Source: DZBG01 sp049241565 (lineage in GTDB: Bacteria > Bdellovibrionota > Bacteriovoracia > Bacteriovoracales > Bacteriovoracaceae). From it: a stretch of DNA of 64,000 bases. The number at the start of each line of letters is the position of its first letter. Position 1 is the stretch's first letter. A program made the position numbers and the translations under genes. Positions 1 to 7,486 of the stretch are shown piece after piece. The stretch is from contig JBMLQL010000047.1 of assembly GCA_049241565.1 (NCBI GenBank), positions 123,395-187,394 on the forward strand, written 5' to 3'. The notes under the pieces were generated by a model. The model ran no database searches. It saw nothing but the letters and a program-made list of their open reading frames with translations, and was not told the origin of the DNA.

Positions 1-797
1 TCGTCCGGAATTACATAATCACGATCATGAATATAGGCCCAGGACTTAGCGGCTTCAATCAGATCTAGCCCACATCGGGGACTCAGGCCACTCATCTCGT
101 GACGCCCGCGGGATTTTTGTAAAAGATTGGCAATAAATTCAACTACCGGAGCAGCGACTTTAACTTCTTTGATATTTTTTCTGTGATTCGCAAGATCACT
201 CTTTGTATAGATTGACTTCATTTCTTTAAATTGATCAAGGCGAGTCCCGGTTTGAAGAAGAAAAACTTCCTCTTCGTGAGACATCTTACCCATAGAAAAC
301 TTGAATAAAAATCGATCTAACTGAGATTCCGGTAAAGGGAATGTTCCAATCTGGTGACGAGGATTTTGAGTCGCAATAACACAAAAGAATTCTGAAAGGG
401 CGTGGTTCTGATTATCCACCGTCACGTTTTTCTCTTCCATGGCCTGCAGAAGTGCACTTTGAGTTTTCGGTCCACCACGATTAAGCTCATCAGCAAGAAT
501 GAGTTCACCGAAAAGTGGTCCTGGCCTGAAAACAAAATCTTCTTTTTCTTTGCGATAAAACGTCAGACCAATCAGATCACTGGGAAGAAGATCACTCGTG
601 AATTGAATACGATGAAATTCAAGATCAAAAATTTTACTCAGAAAATGCACTAAAGTAGTTTTGCCCACTCCTGGAACATCTTCCACTAAGGCATGCCTTC
701 CAGTGAGAAGTGTGACAAGTCCAAGCTTGAGGGTAAGTTCATTTCCAGGCAGGAACTTTCGGCCTTTATCAAGACATTCATTAATCCAAGAGTTCAT
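1..797 (-). CDS. MoxR-family AAA+ ATPase (C-terminal end outside window)
   Basis: The first 265 residues are visible and the reading frame runs off the left edge. Walker A GVGKTT lies at residues 43-48, and Walker B LILADE at 99-104 is followed by LNRG, the usual MoxR signature. A sensor-type IATQNP segment and ESQLDRFLFK follow. MoxR ATPases act as chaperone-like factors that work on von Willebrand factor A partners, whose genes usually lie next door; any such partner would be beyond the left edge. The ATG at 797 is preferred over the ATG at 801, which hits a stop after six codons. No Shine-Dalgarno is visible; a TAGAAT hexamer sits six bases upstream. The family assignment is firm and the substrate is unknown. 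Confidence 0.93.
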   Translation of the reverse strand, partial: MNSWINECLDKGRKFLPGNELTLKLGLVTLLTGRHALVEDVPGVGKTTLVHFLSKIFDLEFHRIQFTSDLLPSDLIGLTFYRKEKEDFVFRPGPLFGELILADELNRGGPKTQSALLQAMEEKNVTVDNQNHALSEFFCVIATQNPRHQIGTFPLPESQLDRFLFKFSMGKMSHEEEVFLLQTGTRLDQFKEMKSIYTKSDLANHRKNIKEVKVAAPVVEFIANLLQKSRGRHEMSGLSPRCGLDLIEAAKSWAYIHDRDYVIPD

Positions 798-803
798 TCA
801 TTT

Positions 804-831
804 ATTCTAGGCGATAATAAAGTGGTGCCAA
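804..831 (-). promoter_or_regulatory. Putative promoter of the MoxR gene, leaderless geometry
   Basis: On the minus strand TTGGCA (831-826), a 16-base spacer and TAGAAT (809-804) stand six bases before the ATG at 797, so the transcript would start at or next to the start codon. An alternative is TTGTCA (843-838), 18 bases, TATTAT (819-814), giving a leader of about 10 bases. The rest of 802-1016 shows nothing else I can name. Confidence 0.45.
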
Positions 832-1016
832 TATAAATTGACAATATTTCGTCATTTCAACTCCTAAGTCTAAACTGGCCTTATTTGGACGTATGGATGT
901 AACTCGATGAAACCACACAATTCATGACAAGATTAATCAAGTTTCACCAGAAGACTCCGATATGAAGACCTACAATGATCCTTAGATTTTACTTAGGGAT
1001 CACAGAGGAGGACCGT

Positions 1017-1259
1017 TTGAAGCGTGAAATTAGTATGGAGTTCCAGGAAAAGTTAGTCACCCAATACCGTGACCTTATCCATGAAGCTGTTTTAGAGAGT
1101 GAATCTGAACATCGGACAGTGCTGAATCTTGGACGTCTCAACGCCAAGCTTAAAGTGATCTTAAAAGCCGCTCAGTACGACGGACTTCCCGAGAATGTGA
1201 TCAATACACTCATTGATGAAGCCGTCCCTACGACCCAAACTTATTCAAGGGCCGCTTAG
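1017..1259 (+). CDS. Small acidic protein of unknown function
   Basis: An 80-residue protein, hydrophilic and predicted mostly helical, without signal peptide, membrane segment or cysteines. The start was set at TTG 1017 because a full AGGAGG (1006-1011) lies five bases upstream; the in-frame ATG at 975 has no ribosome-binding site and adds an unlikely N-terminus, and the ATG at 1035 is too far from the AGGAGG. It is followed by a strong intrinsic terminator at 1297-1328, so it is probably its own transcription unit. I do not recognise the family. Confidence 0.7.
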   Translation: MKREISMEFQEKLVTQYRDLIHEAVLESESEHRTVLNLGRLNAKLKVILKAAQYDGLPENVINTLIDEAVPTTQTYSRAA

Positions 1260-1296
1260 AGTGTAATCACTCAATCTTTTAATCTCATCAACCGAT

Positions 1297-1328
1297 AAAA
1301 TGGCCATGAAATATTGGCCATTTTTTTT
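1297..1328 (+). terminator. Intrinsic terminator overlapping the next gene's start
   Basis: A perfect 10-bp stem (1297-1306 with 1315-1324), an 8-base loop and a run of eight T (1321-1328). It ends the gene at 1017-1259. Its right arm and T run encode the beginning of the signal peptide of the following gene, whose start codons (1300, 1306) fall in the left arm. Confidence 0.8.
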
Positions 1329-3363
1329 GCTATTCATTTCTCCAACCATTCTCGCTCAAGAGATTGAGAAACTCACTAAAACAGTAGTTGAAGTTCAAAA
1401 CGCACTTCCCACTAAAGAAGGGGCTTCAATCGCCTCAGATTTAGAGGATAAACTTGCTGAAGAAGATTGCCCTATCTCACCTGAACAAGATGAGATCGAC
1501 GCTCAATCATCTCTTCCGCTCAATTTAAAACGTAGTGGGTGGAAAGTTCTTTTTGAAGTGAAATATAATCCCATTCAAAAACAAGAAAGTACTCATCAAA
1601 TATTTAATGCCTGGAAAGGTATGGGAAGCTTTGTTGAAAACTCTCTCGCTAGTCGTGGTCGAACACTTCCACAAAATCTAGCGGAAATGAATACACTAGG
1701 AGCTGAACTCAGCCATGAAAATCCAAATATCGGAACACCTGAAGTTATTAGAAATGCGATGATTATCAGACACCTCGAAAATTCGGGAACTCCCGATGAG
1801 ATGTATTCAAATTATAAAAATCTTATAAGTGAAATGAACACACAAGATAAGCTTGGACTTCTGACAAGTATCGCGAGCTATATTCCCTATAATGATGATC
1901 GAGCGAGTTTTTTTAGTTCACAAAATGAAAGTACAAAGGGAAAAATCTCGCCTTTTCAGATCATGCGTGCTGATACCACTGGTGGAATTTGTGGCGATAT
2001 CCATTCAACTGTGGCCAAATTCGCTGAGATTTCTGGTTTTGAAGCGTTCACTATTGGTTATGCCTTAAATGAAGGTGATTTTAAAGATGGTGGTTCTCAA
2101 CACGTAATTTCTGCAGTGGTTGATCCCAATGATAAAGATAAGGTCTATTTGATAAACTACAGTACACTTCAAACTAATGATCTCTCAGAAGGCCAAAGCT
2201 TACGTCTGGCACCGACTAATAAACAAACAGGAACCGGAATCATTTATCGTATTTTTAAAAATGAGGGTGATGCTGAAGCAGGGAAAATGCAACAAATCGG
2301 CGTTCTTCCGACTTCACTACGTGGTTTTTTTGATGAGCTCACTCAAAAGCAGTATCAATTACAAAAAGCTCTTCCTCAGAATCAAAATTTTACTCAGAAT
2401 AAAATCTCTTTGATTCATGAAAAAGAAAAAGTCAAAGAGCGCGGCTCATCGACAATGTTTAAGCAAATCGGTGAGGAGATGACTGTTTACCAAGGAACAA
2501 CCCAAGAAGGGGAGATCTGGGGTGTGGCCGTTTCAACAGATAAATATAAAAAGATTTACAATAATAATACCGGCAAGCTCAAGACCACAAAATACTTCGG
2601 CGCTACCCTATCAGGCTCATTACTTGACAACAATGCTTCGACACCTGGTCCGGATATGTATTTCGTTTATCTGAAATTAACTGGTGCAAAGATTTTTCAT
2701 CTCATCGAATCACCGCAGTTTAAATTTGCAGGTGCTATCGGTTATAGTTTTGATGCTTTTGGGGCCATGAACAAGGCCTCAGGAACTATGGTTTCAGTCG
2801 ACGGAAATTTTGAAACATTTGCGCAAGTTCTGGCCGAATATCAAAAGAATAATACTAATATAAAAATGGCCATTAAACTCGACAATACCATTGCACTGAA
2901 AGATCAAAATCTCATGACAGATTTTTCAAAATATCCTGAAAATATTCGGCCATTTAAACCTAATGCTTCAAGTGCTGAAGTGAACCTTACTCAAAAAATC
3001 GATGATAATACTTATGCCACTGGATCGGCCCAGGCGACACTCACAAATATGGGCAACAGGATCATGCTTTCATCAGGCCTTATTCATAACCAAACAGCTG
3101 TTAATTTAAGCTATACCGGTGGCATTGGATCAGCGAGCTTGAGTGATAACGCTCTTAAAAACGTGAACCTTATCAATAACTCTTTGGGGTTTGATGGCTT
3201 CAGATTATCGGCTTCCCAGGGCTTTTCAAACAAGTCCCGTACATTCAGTGGAAGTGCCGGTGGCTACCTAGGAATCACTAGTTTTGGGATCCCAAATGCT
3301 GGGGCCGGAGTAAAGCTAGATATTGGAAACGGCTCAAAAAAGAAGAAATATAAGTCGAAGTAA
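1306..3363 (+). CDS. Large exported transglutaminase-like protein with C-terminal repeat/barrel-like region
   Basis: About 685 residues with an N-terminal signal peptide ending near ILAQ. A central segment resembles the transglutaminase/papain-like catalytic fold: Cys (ICGDIH, residue 231 counted from ATG 1300), His (QHVISAVVD, 268) and Asn (LINYS, 286), with spacings typical of a Cys-His-Asn/Asp triad. The C-terminal third is rich in Gly, Ser and Asn with alternating hydrophobic residues, as in outer-membrane or surface beta structure, and ends in a Lys-rich tail. ATG 1306 is preferred over 1300 because GATAAA at 1294-1299 stands six bases before it. The catalytic assignment is inferred from motifs. 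It may be a cell-wall or prey-directed enzyme, but function is not established. Confidence 0.72.
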   Translation: MKYWPFFLLFISPTILAQEIEKLTKTVVEVQNALPTKEGASIASDLEDKLAEEDCPISPEQDEIDAQSSLPLNLKRSGWKVLFEVKYNPIQKQESTHQIFNAWKGMGSFVENSLASRGRTLPQNLAEMNTLGAELSHENPNIGTPEVIRNAMIIRHLENSGTPDEMYSNYKNLISEMNTQDKLGLLTSIASYIPYNDDRASFFSSQNESTKGKISPFQIMRADTTGGICGDIHSTVAKFAEISGFEAFTIGYALNEGDFKDGGSQHVISAVVDPNDKDKVYLINYSTLQTNDLSEGQSLRLAPTNKQTGTGIIYRIFKNEGDAEAGKMQQIGVLPTSLRGFFDELTQKQYQLQKALPQNQNFTQNKISLIHEKEKVKERGSSTMFKQIGEEMTVYQGTTQEGEIWGVAVSTDKYKKIYNNNTGKLKTTKYFGATLSGSLLDNNASTPGPDMYFVYLKLTGAKIFHLIESPQFKFAGAIGYSFDAFGAMNKASGTMVSVDGNFETFAQVLAEYQKNNTNIKMAIKLDNTIALKDQNLMTDFSKYPENIRPFKPNASSAEVNLTQKIDDNTYATGSAQATLTNMGNRIMLSSGLIHNQTAVNLSYTGGIGSASLSDNALKNVNLINNSLGFDGFRLSASQGFSNKSRTFSGSAGGYLGITSFGIPNAGAGVKLDIGNGSKKKKYKSK

Positions 3364-3386
3364 TTTAAAGTATTTTAAACACTGCT

Positions 3387-3412
3387 CGCACGATAATCTT
3401 TATTATCGTGCG
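3387..3412. terminator. Hairpin between convergent genes, no clear U-tract
   Basis: A perfect 10-bp stem, 3387-3396 with 3403-3412, with a six-base loop. It lies between two converging genes. Neither strand has a proper T run after the stem, so it may be a weak bidirectional terminator or a 3'-end-stabilising hairpin. Confidence 0.5.
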
Positions 3413-3444
3413 AATCAAAAAAGGCCTTACAGACGAAATCGATC

Positions 3445-3835
3445 CTATAGATATTGTCCTTCGTCATCATCTCGGTCGTCGCTTGTTACTACATACTGAG
3501 ATTTGCACTTCGCGTTTTGAGCATACTTTCCAGAAAAAAATCTTTCCTTCAAATACGCTCTTAACATTTTTAGTCACAGCAAGTTCAAATTTATTTGAAG
3601 CTACATCAACTTTTAATTGAGCCGCAAGAACTCTTGATGAGCTATAAGCTTTTTCAACCTCAACATCTGCACCATCATTCATTCTGTTGTTAACTCCATA
3701 GTTAGCAAGAACGATATTTCCAGACGAATCAGTTGTAATAGAAACAGTATAATTGGCCGACTTACAGTCTACTTGTGTTCCTGCGAAAGCAGAAAAAGTA
3801 CCGGTTAACATTGTAGCTAAAATTAGCTTTTTTAT
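3445..3835 (-). CDS. Small secreted two-cysteine protein, reading frame interrupted by one base
   Basis: The N-terminus is a signal peptide (KKLILATMLTGTFSAFAG) followed by VDCKSANYTV. The frame as written ends at 3467 with an odd basic tail. Removing one A from the A7 run at 3534-3540 (T7 in the coding strand) restores an acidic tail, SGKYAQNAKCKS..., ending at a TAG at 3445-3447, with a CKS motif that mirrors the N-terminal CKS. The natural start position carries ATA (3835-3833), five bases after AGAGG (3845-3841); no ATG, GTG or TTG fits. Either the gene is decaying or the sequence has an indel and a rare ATA start is used. Function unknown; likely periplasmic or secreted. Confidence 0.6.
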
Positions 3836-3947
3836 TTTGACCTCTTTTTTTAATAAATGAATTTTAAACGGAATACTGAGAAAAGATAACAGCAAATAAG
3901 ATCGGCTTGAAGTGAATGGGTAAAAATCAAATTAGGATGAAATAAAA

Positions 3948-3970
3948 AAGGGCACCTGCACAGTGCCCTT
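3948..3970 (-). terminator. Intrinsic terminator, minus strand
   Basis: Stem of 8 bp (3948-3955 with 3963-3970) with a 7-base loop. Read on the minus strand it is followed by T6. It closes a short minus-strand interval that begins after the fadD terminator. Confidence 0.65.
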
Positions 3971-3986
3971 CTTTTGGATTCAAAAC

Positions 3987-4076
3987 CTAGTTCAGAAATC
4001 CTTCTCTGATGATATCGTCCTTGATTTTCTTGATGTTTGTTTCCTTCCTAAATTCTAAAGAAAACTTAAGCTGATC
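3987..4076 (-). other. Orphan 29-codon open stretch between two terminators
   Basis: This stretch is open after a TAA, has an AGGAAGG sequence but no ATG/GTG/TTG, and ends TAG about 16 bases before the terminator at 3948-3970. Its translation (…EFRKETNIKKIKDD…) weakly resembles the fadD C-terminus next door (…EFRTELPKSNVGKI…). It could be a duplicated remnant, a small protein with a non-standard start, or chance. Nothing else is seen in 3836-4118. Confidence 0.25.
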
Positions 4077-4113
4077 TTAAACATTAATATTCTTACTTTT
4101 CCTCACTCTGCCC

Positions 4114-4146
4114 AAAAAGTAAGGGCCAGAATACCCTGGCCCTTAC
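4114..4146 (-). terminator. Intrinsic terminator of fadD
   Basis: A perfect 11-bp stem, 4119-4129 with 4136-4146, six-base loop, then T5 on the minus strand. It lies 23 bases after the fadD stop codon. Confidence 0.88.
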
Positions 4147-4169
4147 AATCGAATAATATCTGGGAGTTA

Positions 4170-5855
4170 TTATGCTTTTTTCGTCTCACGAAGGGCCTCA
4201 GCTCGAAGGTCCTTACGTAAAATCTTTCCGACATTTGATTTAGGAAGTTCTGTTCTAAATTCGATCATCTTAGGCACTTTGTATGAAGTCAGGTTCTCAC
4301 GACAGAACTTCAAAAGCTCATCAGTCGTAAGCGATTCATCCTTCTTCACCACAAAAACCTTCACTACTTCCCCTGATTTCTCATCCGGGATACCAATGGC
4401 CGCACATTCAAGAACTTTCGGGTTTTGGCAAACTACATCTTCAAGCTCGTTTGGATAAACATTAAAGCCTGAAACAAGAATCATATCTTTTTTACGATCA
4501 ACGATTTTTGTAAATCCTTGCTCGTTCATAAATCCAAGATCCCCTGTACGGAAAAATCCATCTTGAGTCATAACCTTGGCCGTTTCATCAGGACGCTGCC
4601 AATAACCTTCCATGATTTGTGGACCTTTAATACAGATCTCTCCGATCTCTCCTAGAGGAACGGTGCGATTATTATCGTCTTTAATTTCAACATCTGTTGA
4701 CGGAATAGGAAGACCAATAAGACCGTTATAATCTTTGAGCGTCATTGGATTGATACAAGCCGCTGGCGACGTTTCTGTGAGTCCGTAAGCTTCAATAAGT
4801 GGACGATTCGTGACTTGCTTCCAACGTTCCGCCACAGATTTTTGAACGGCCATGCCTCCACCGAGAGCAACTTTAAGTGACGAGAAATCTAACTTTCTGA
4901 ACTCTTCATTATTTAAAAGACCATTATATAGAGTATTCACTCCCGTAATCGCCGTAAACTTCCATTTACTCATCTCTTTTACAAAACCAGGGATATCTCT
5001 TGGGTTTGTAATAAGAACATTCAACGCCCCAACTGAGTTAAAGATAAAGCAGTTCGCAGTGAGAGAGAAAATATGATAAAGTGGAAGTGGAGTAATAATG
5101 ATCTCTTGTCCATCAACAATAAGATTTTTAATCCACGCACGGGCCTGAAGCATATTGGCCACGATATTTTTGTGTGACAGGACTGCTCCTTTGGCCACAC
5201 CAGTTGTTCCACCAGTGTACTGAAGGAAAGCAATATCATCTTTTGTCACAGTCACGTGCTTAAACTTGTCAGCCTCGCCCTTGGCCAGACATTCTTTGAA
5301 ACTTAAAGCATTAGGAATAGTAAATGGCGGAACCATTTTTTTCACATTCTTAATCACAAAGTTCACAATATAATTTTTTGGAAACTTTAACATATCCCCA
5401 ATCTCAGTCAAAATGACATGCTTGACTGGCGTTGAAGCAATAATTTTCTCTAGTGTGTGACCTGAGTTTGCAAAAATAACAATGGCCTTAGAACCAGAAT
5501 CTTTAAGCTGATGCTCAAGCTCACGTGGAGTATAAAGAGGATTCACGTTCACGGCGATAAGACCAGCACGTAAAATACCAAAGAGAGCGATTGGATACTG
5601 AAGAATATTTGGCATCATGATTGCCACGCGATCACCTTTTTGAAGATGAAGGTGATTTTGTAAATAGCTGGCAAATTTTCGGCTTAAAAGATCAATTTCA
5701 GCATAAGTAAGTGTTGTTCCCATATTATGGAAAGCAGGCCTGTCGCTAAATTTTTTAAATCCTTGCTCAATAATCGCATTCACTGAAGAATACTCATTCA
5801 AGTCAACTTCTGTGGGAACTCCTGGATCATAACTTTTGTGCCAAATCTTATTCAT
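4170..5855 (-). CDS. fadD: Long-chain-fatty-acid--CoA ligase
   Basis: Activates fatty acids to acyl-CoA through an acyl-adenylate; cytoplasmic or membrane-associated. The 561-residue protein has the family's full architecture: the P-loop-like AMP-binding motif YTGGTTGVAKGA, the YGLTETSP motif, GYWQRPDET, the hinge TGDLG and the FACS signature around DRKKDMILVSGFNVYPNELED, then the C-terminal lysine in SNVGKILRKDL. ATG 5855 is chosen because GGAGA lies just upstream; the in-frame TTG at 5867 overlaps that site. Single gene with its own terminator. Two inverted repeats and a TATAAT lie upstream, suggesting an operator. Chain-length preference cannot be told from sequence. Confidence 0.96.
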   Translation of the reverse strand: MNKIWHKSYDPGVPTEVDLNEYSSVNAIIEQGFKKFSDRPAFHNMGTTLTYAEIDLLSRKFASYLQNHLHLQKGDRVAIMMPNILQYPIALFGILRAGLIAVNVNPLYTPRELEHQLKDSGSKAIVIFANSGHTLEKIIASTPVKHVILTEIGDMLKFPKNYIVNFVIKNVKKMVPPFTIPNALSFKECLAKGEADKFKHVTVTKDDIAFLQYTGGTTGVAKGAVLSHKNIVANMLQARAWIKNLIVDGQEIIITPLPLYHIFSLTANCFIFNSVGALNVLITNPRDIPGFVKEMSKWKFTAITGVNTLYNGLLNNEEFRKLDFSSLKVALGGGMAVQKSVAERWKQVTNRPLIEAYGLTETSPAACINPMTLKDYNGLIGLPIPSTDVEIKDDNNRTVPLGEIGEICIKGPQIMEGYWQRPDETAKVMTQDGFFRTGDLGFMNEQGFTKIVDRKKDMILVSGFNVYPNELEDVVCQNPKVLECAAIGIPDEKSGEVVKVFVVKKDESLTTDELLKFCRENLTSYKVPKMIEFRTELPKSNVGKILRKDLRAEALRETKKA

Positions 5856-5894
5856 GTCTTTCTCCAAGTTTTTACATCTATCTAAAAGTCTTAA

Positions 5895-5933
5895 GTATTA
5901 TAAATGAGTAATACAATTAACTATGAGTGTTAA
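5895..5933 (-). promoter_or_regulatory. fadD promoter region with two inverted repeats
   Basis: GTATTA-N8-TAATAC (5895-5914) overlaps a minus-strand TATAAT (5903-5898), and TTAAC-N7-GTTAA (5917-5933) lies just upstream. Paired dyads over a promoter are typical of repressor binding; a fatty-acid-responsive regulator is a guess. Confidence 0.4.
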
Positions 5934-5967
5934 TAATCTAAATATGAGAGCAATTTACCTGATCATT

Positions 5968-6711
5968 TCATTCGGCATCTACCCTCACTACGAATCTTAC
6001 TGAAGCAGGCAAGATATCGGTTGGAAGCTCCATGAACTGAGCATGGGGAACGAAAGCAAAATGAGCATAGTAATAAAAGAAAATAATATTAAATCCCGAA
6101 GTTTTTAACTCCGCTTCTAAATCGAGGGAATCAAGAATTTTTCGGATGGGTGTCCACTCTCCAAATAATTGCCAGAGCGTAAACTCCGGATCAAACATAA
6201 AACCATCAGGGATAAAAATATTCTTTTTATGAACCATGGTCTCACAGATAAAAAGCCCCCCTACTCCCAGATGATCACGAATCATTTGGTAATATGAGGC
6301 CCTGTCTCCTGCCCCTGTGATGCAGTGGAGGAGGTGAGAGTCTACAATTAAATCAAATTTCCCATTCAGATTAAGGTCAGGGTGAGTTAAATCTCCTTGC
6401 ATTGCTTTCACGGGAAGTCCCGTAAACTCGATTAGCTTTTGACACATCTCCACTGCCGATGGAGAAAAATCCACCGTTGTCACCTTCGCGCCTAGCTTAG
6501 CTAAAAGAAAAGCAAGTCCACCATGGCCGCCACCAGTTTCTAAAATCGCCATGTCCTCCCAATTTTTATCGGGCAAGAACTGAGCTTTGATTTCAAGAAC
6601 GTAATGGTAAAGACCCCGAGCATTTCTCTCGGCTTCTCCCAAGACTTCCTGAAGAGATCTAGTTCCTAAATAGGCCTTATAAGCACTTTCATAATAGTTT
6701 TGTATCATCAT
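5968..6711 (-). CDS. Class I SAM-dependent methyltransferase, substrate unknown
   Basis: Residues LETGGGHGGLAFLLAKLG form motif I (SAM-binding glycine loop), TTVDFSPSAVE the acidic motif II loop, and FDLIVDSHLLHCI motif IV. About 247 residues, no signal peptide. ATG 6711 is chosen: TACACT lies five bases upstream, and the longer form from 6735 would run into the divergent gene. It shares a very compact divergent promoter with the hydrolase at 6734. A small-molecule substrate is plausible, but nothing visible identifies it. Confidence 0.8.
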   Translation of the reverse strand: MMIQNYYESAYKAYLGTRSLQEVLGEAERNARGLYHYVLEIKAQFLPDKNWEDMAILETGGGHGGLAFLLAKLGAKVTTVDFSPSAVEMCQKLIEFTGLPVKAMQGDLTHPDLNLNGKFDLIVDSHLLHCITGAGDRASYYQMIRDHLGVGGLFICETMVHKKNIFIPDGFMFDPEFTLWQLFGEWTPIRKILDSLDLEAELKTSGFNIIFFYYYAHFAFVPHAQFMELPTDILPASVRFVVRVDAE

Positions 6712-6716
6712 AAAAA

Positions 6717-6726
6717 AGTGTAAGAT
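6717..6726. promoter_or_regulatory. Overlapping divergent -10 elements
   Basis: TACACT on the minus strand (6722-6717, five bases before ATG 6711) and TAAGAT on the plus strand (6721-6726, seven bases before ATG 6734) overlap by two bases. Both genes would be transcribed without a leader from a shared site. Confidence 0.45.
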
Positions 6727-6733
6727 GTCTGCC

Positions 6734-7486
6734 ATGACAGCGCAAAAACATTTTTATCTAATTCGTGGTTTAATTCGTGAGGCAGCTCACTGGGGGGACT
6801 TTTTGGACTATCTTCAGAAAGATTATCCCAAAGCAAAGATCACAACCATTGATATCCCTGGTGCCGGAGAGTTTTATCGCTCCCCTTCTCCCCTTTCAAT
6901 TGCTGAAATGGTTGAGCAAATGAGACATGTTTTTAAAACTCACCAACTAATTGGCGAAGAGAATATCCTCGTGGCCATCTCTTTAGGGGGAATGATCGCC
7001 GCGAAGTGGATGCAGCATCACACAGAGGATTTTCATAAATGCGTCCTCATTAACACCAGCTACCGCGATTACTCTCCTGTTTTTGAGAGACTCAAACCTT
7101 CGGCCCTGGCCTACCTTTTAAAAGTTCCGACTCTGAAAGGTCGGGCCAAAGAGGCCCATATCCTCAAGCTGGTGAGCAATCACTCTGATCGATTTGAGAA
7201 CACTCTCAACCTTTGGGAAAAAATTCAAAAACAAAGACCAGTCTCTTTGTCTAATACCATCAGACAACTCCTGGCCGCCGCTCGTTTTAAATCTGAAGGT
7301 TTCAGGCCCAAAATTCCTGTACTAATTCTGGCCGCTGATCAAGACCGCATGGTGAGTGTCAATTGCTCAGAAAAAATAGCCAAGGTATGGAATGCGCCTA
7401 TCTTGAAACACCCCACTGGGGGGCACGACTTAAGCGCCGATGACCCACAGTGGATTGTTGCTAAAATGAAGGAATCTGGATTTTAA
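6734..7486 (+). CDS. Alpha/beta hydrolase
   Basis: About 250 residues. The nucleophile elbow reads AISLGG (a G-x-S-x-G variant with Ala first). A late Asp sits in LAADQDRMV, and the catalytic His is in GGHDLSADDP near the C-terminus. No signal peptide. ATG 6734 is preferred to 6725 because of the TAAGAT box seven bases upstream. The stop codon is interlocked with that of the converging gene (shared TTAA). Substrate unknown; esterase or lactonase-type hydrolysis would fit the fold. Confidence 0.82.
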   Translation: MTAQKHFYLIRGLIREAAHWGDFLDYLQKDYPKAKITTIDIPGAGEFYRSPSPLSIAEMVEQMRHVFKTHQLIGEENILVAISLGGMIAAKWMQHHTEDFHKCVLINTSYRDYSPVFERLKPSALAYLLKVPTLKGRAKEAHILKLVSNHSDRFENTLNLWEKIQKQRPVSLSNTIRQLLAAARFKSEGFRPKIPVLILAADQDRMVSVNCSEKIAKVWNAPILKHPTGGHDLSADDPQWIVAKMKESGF

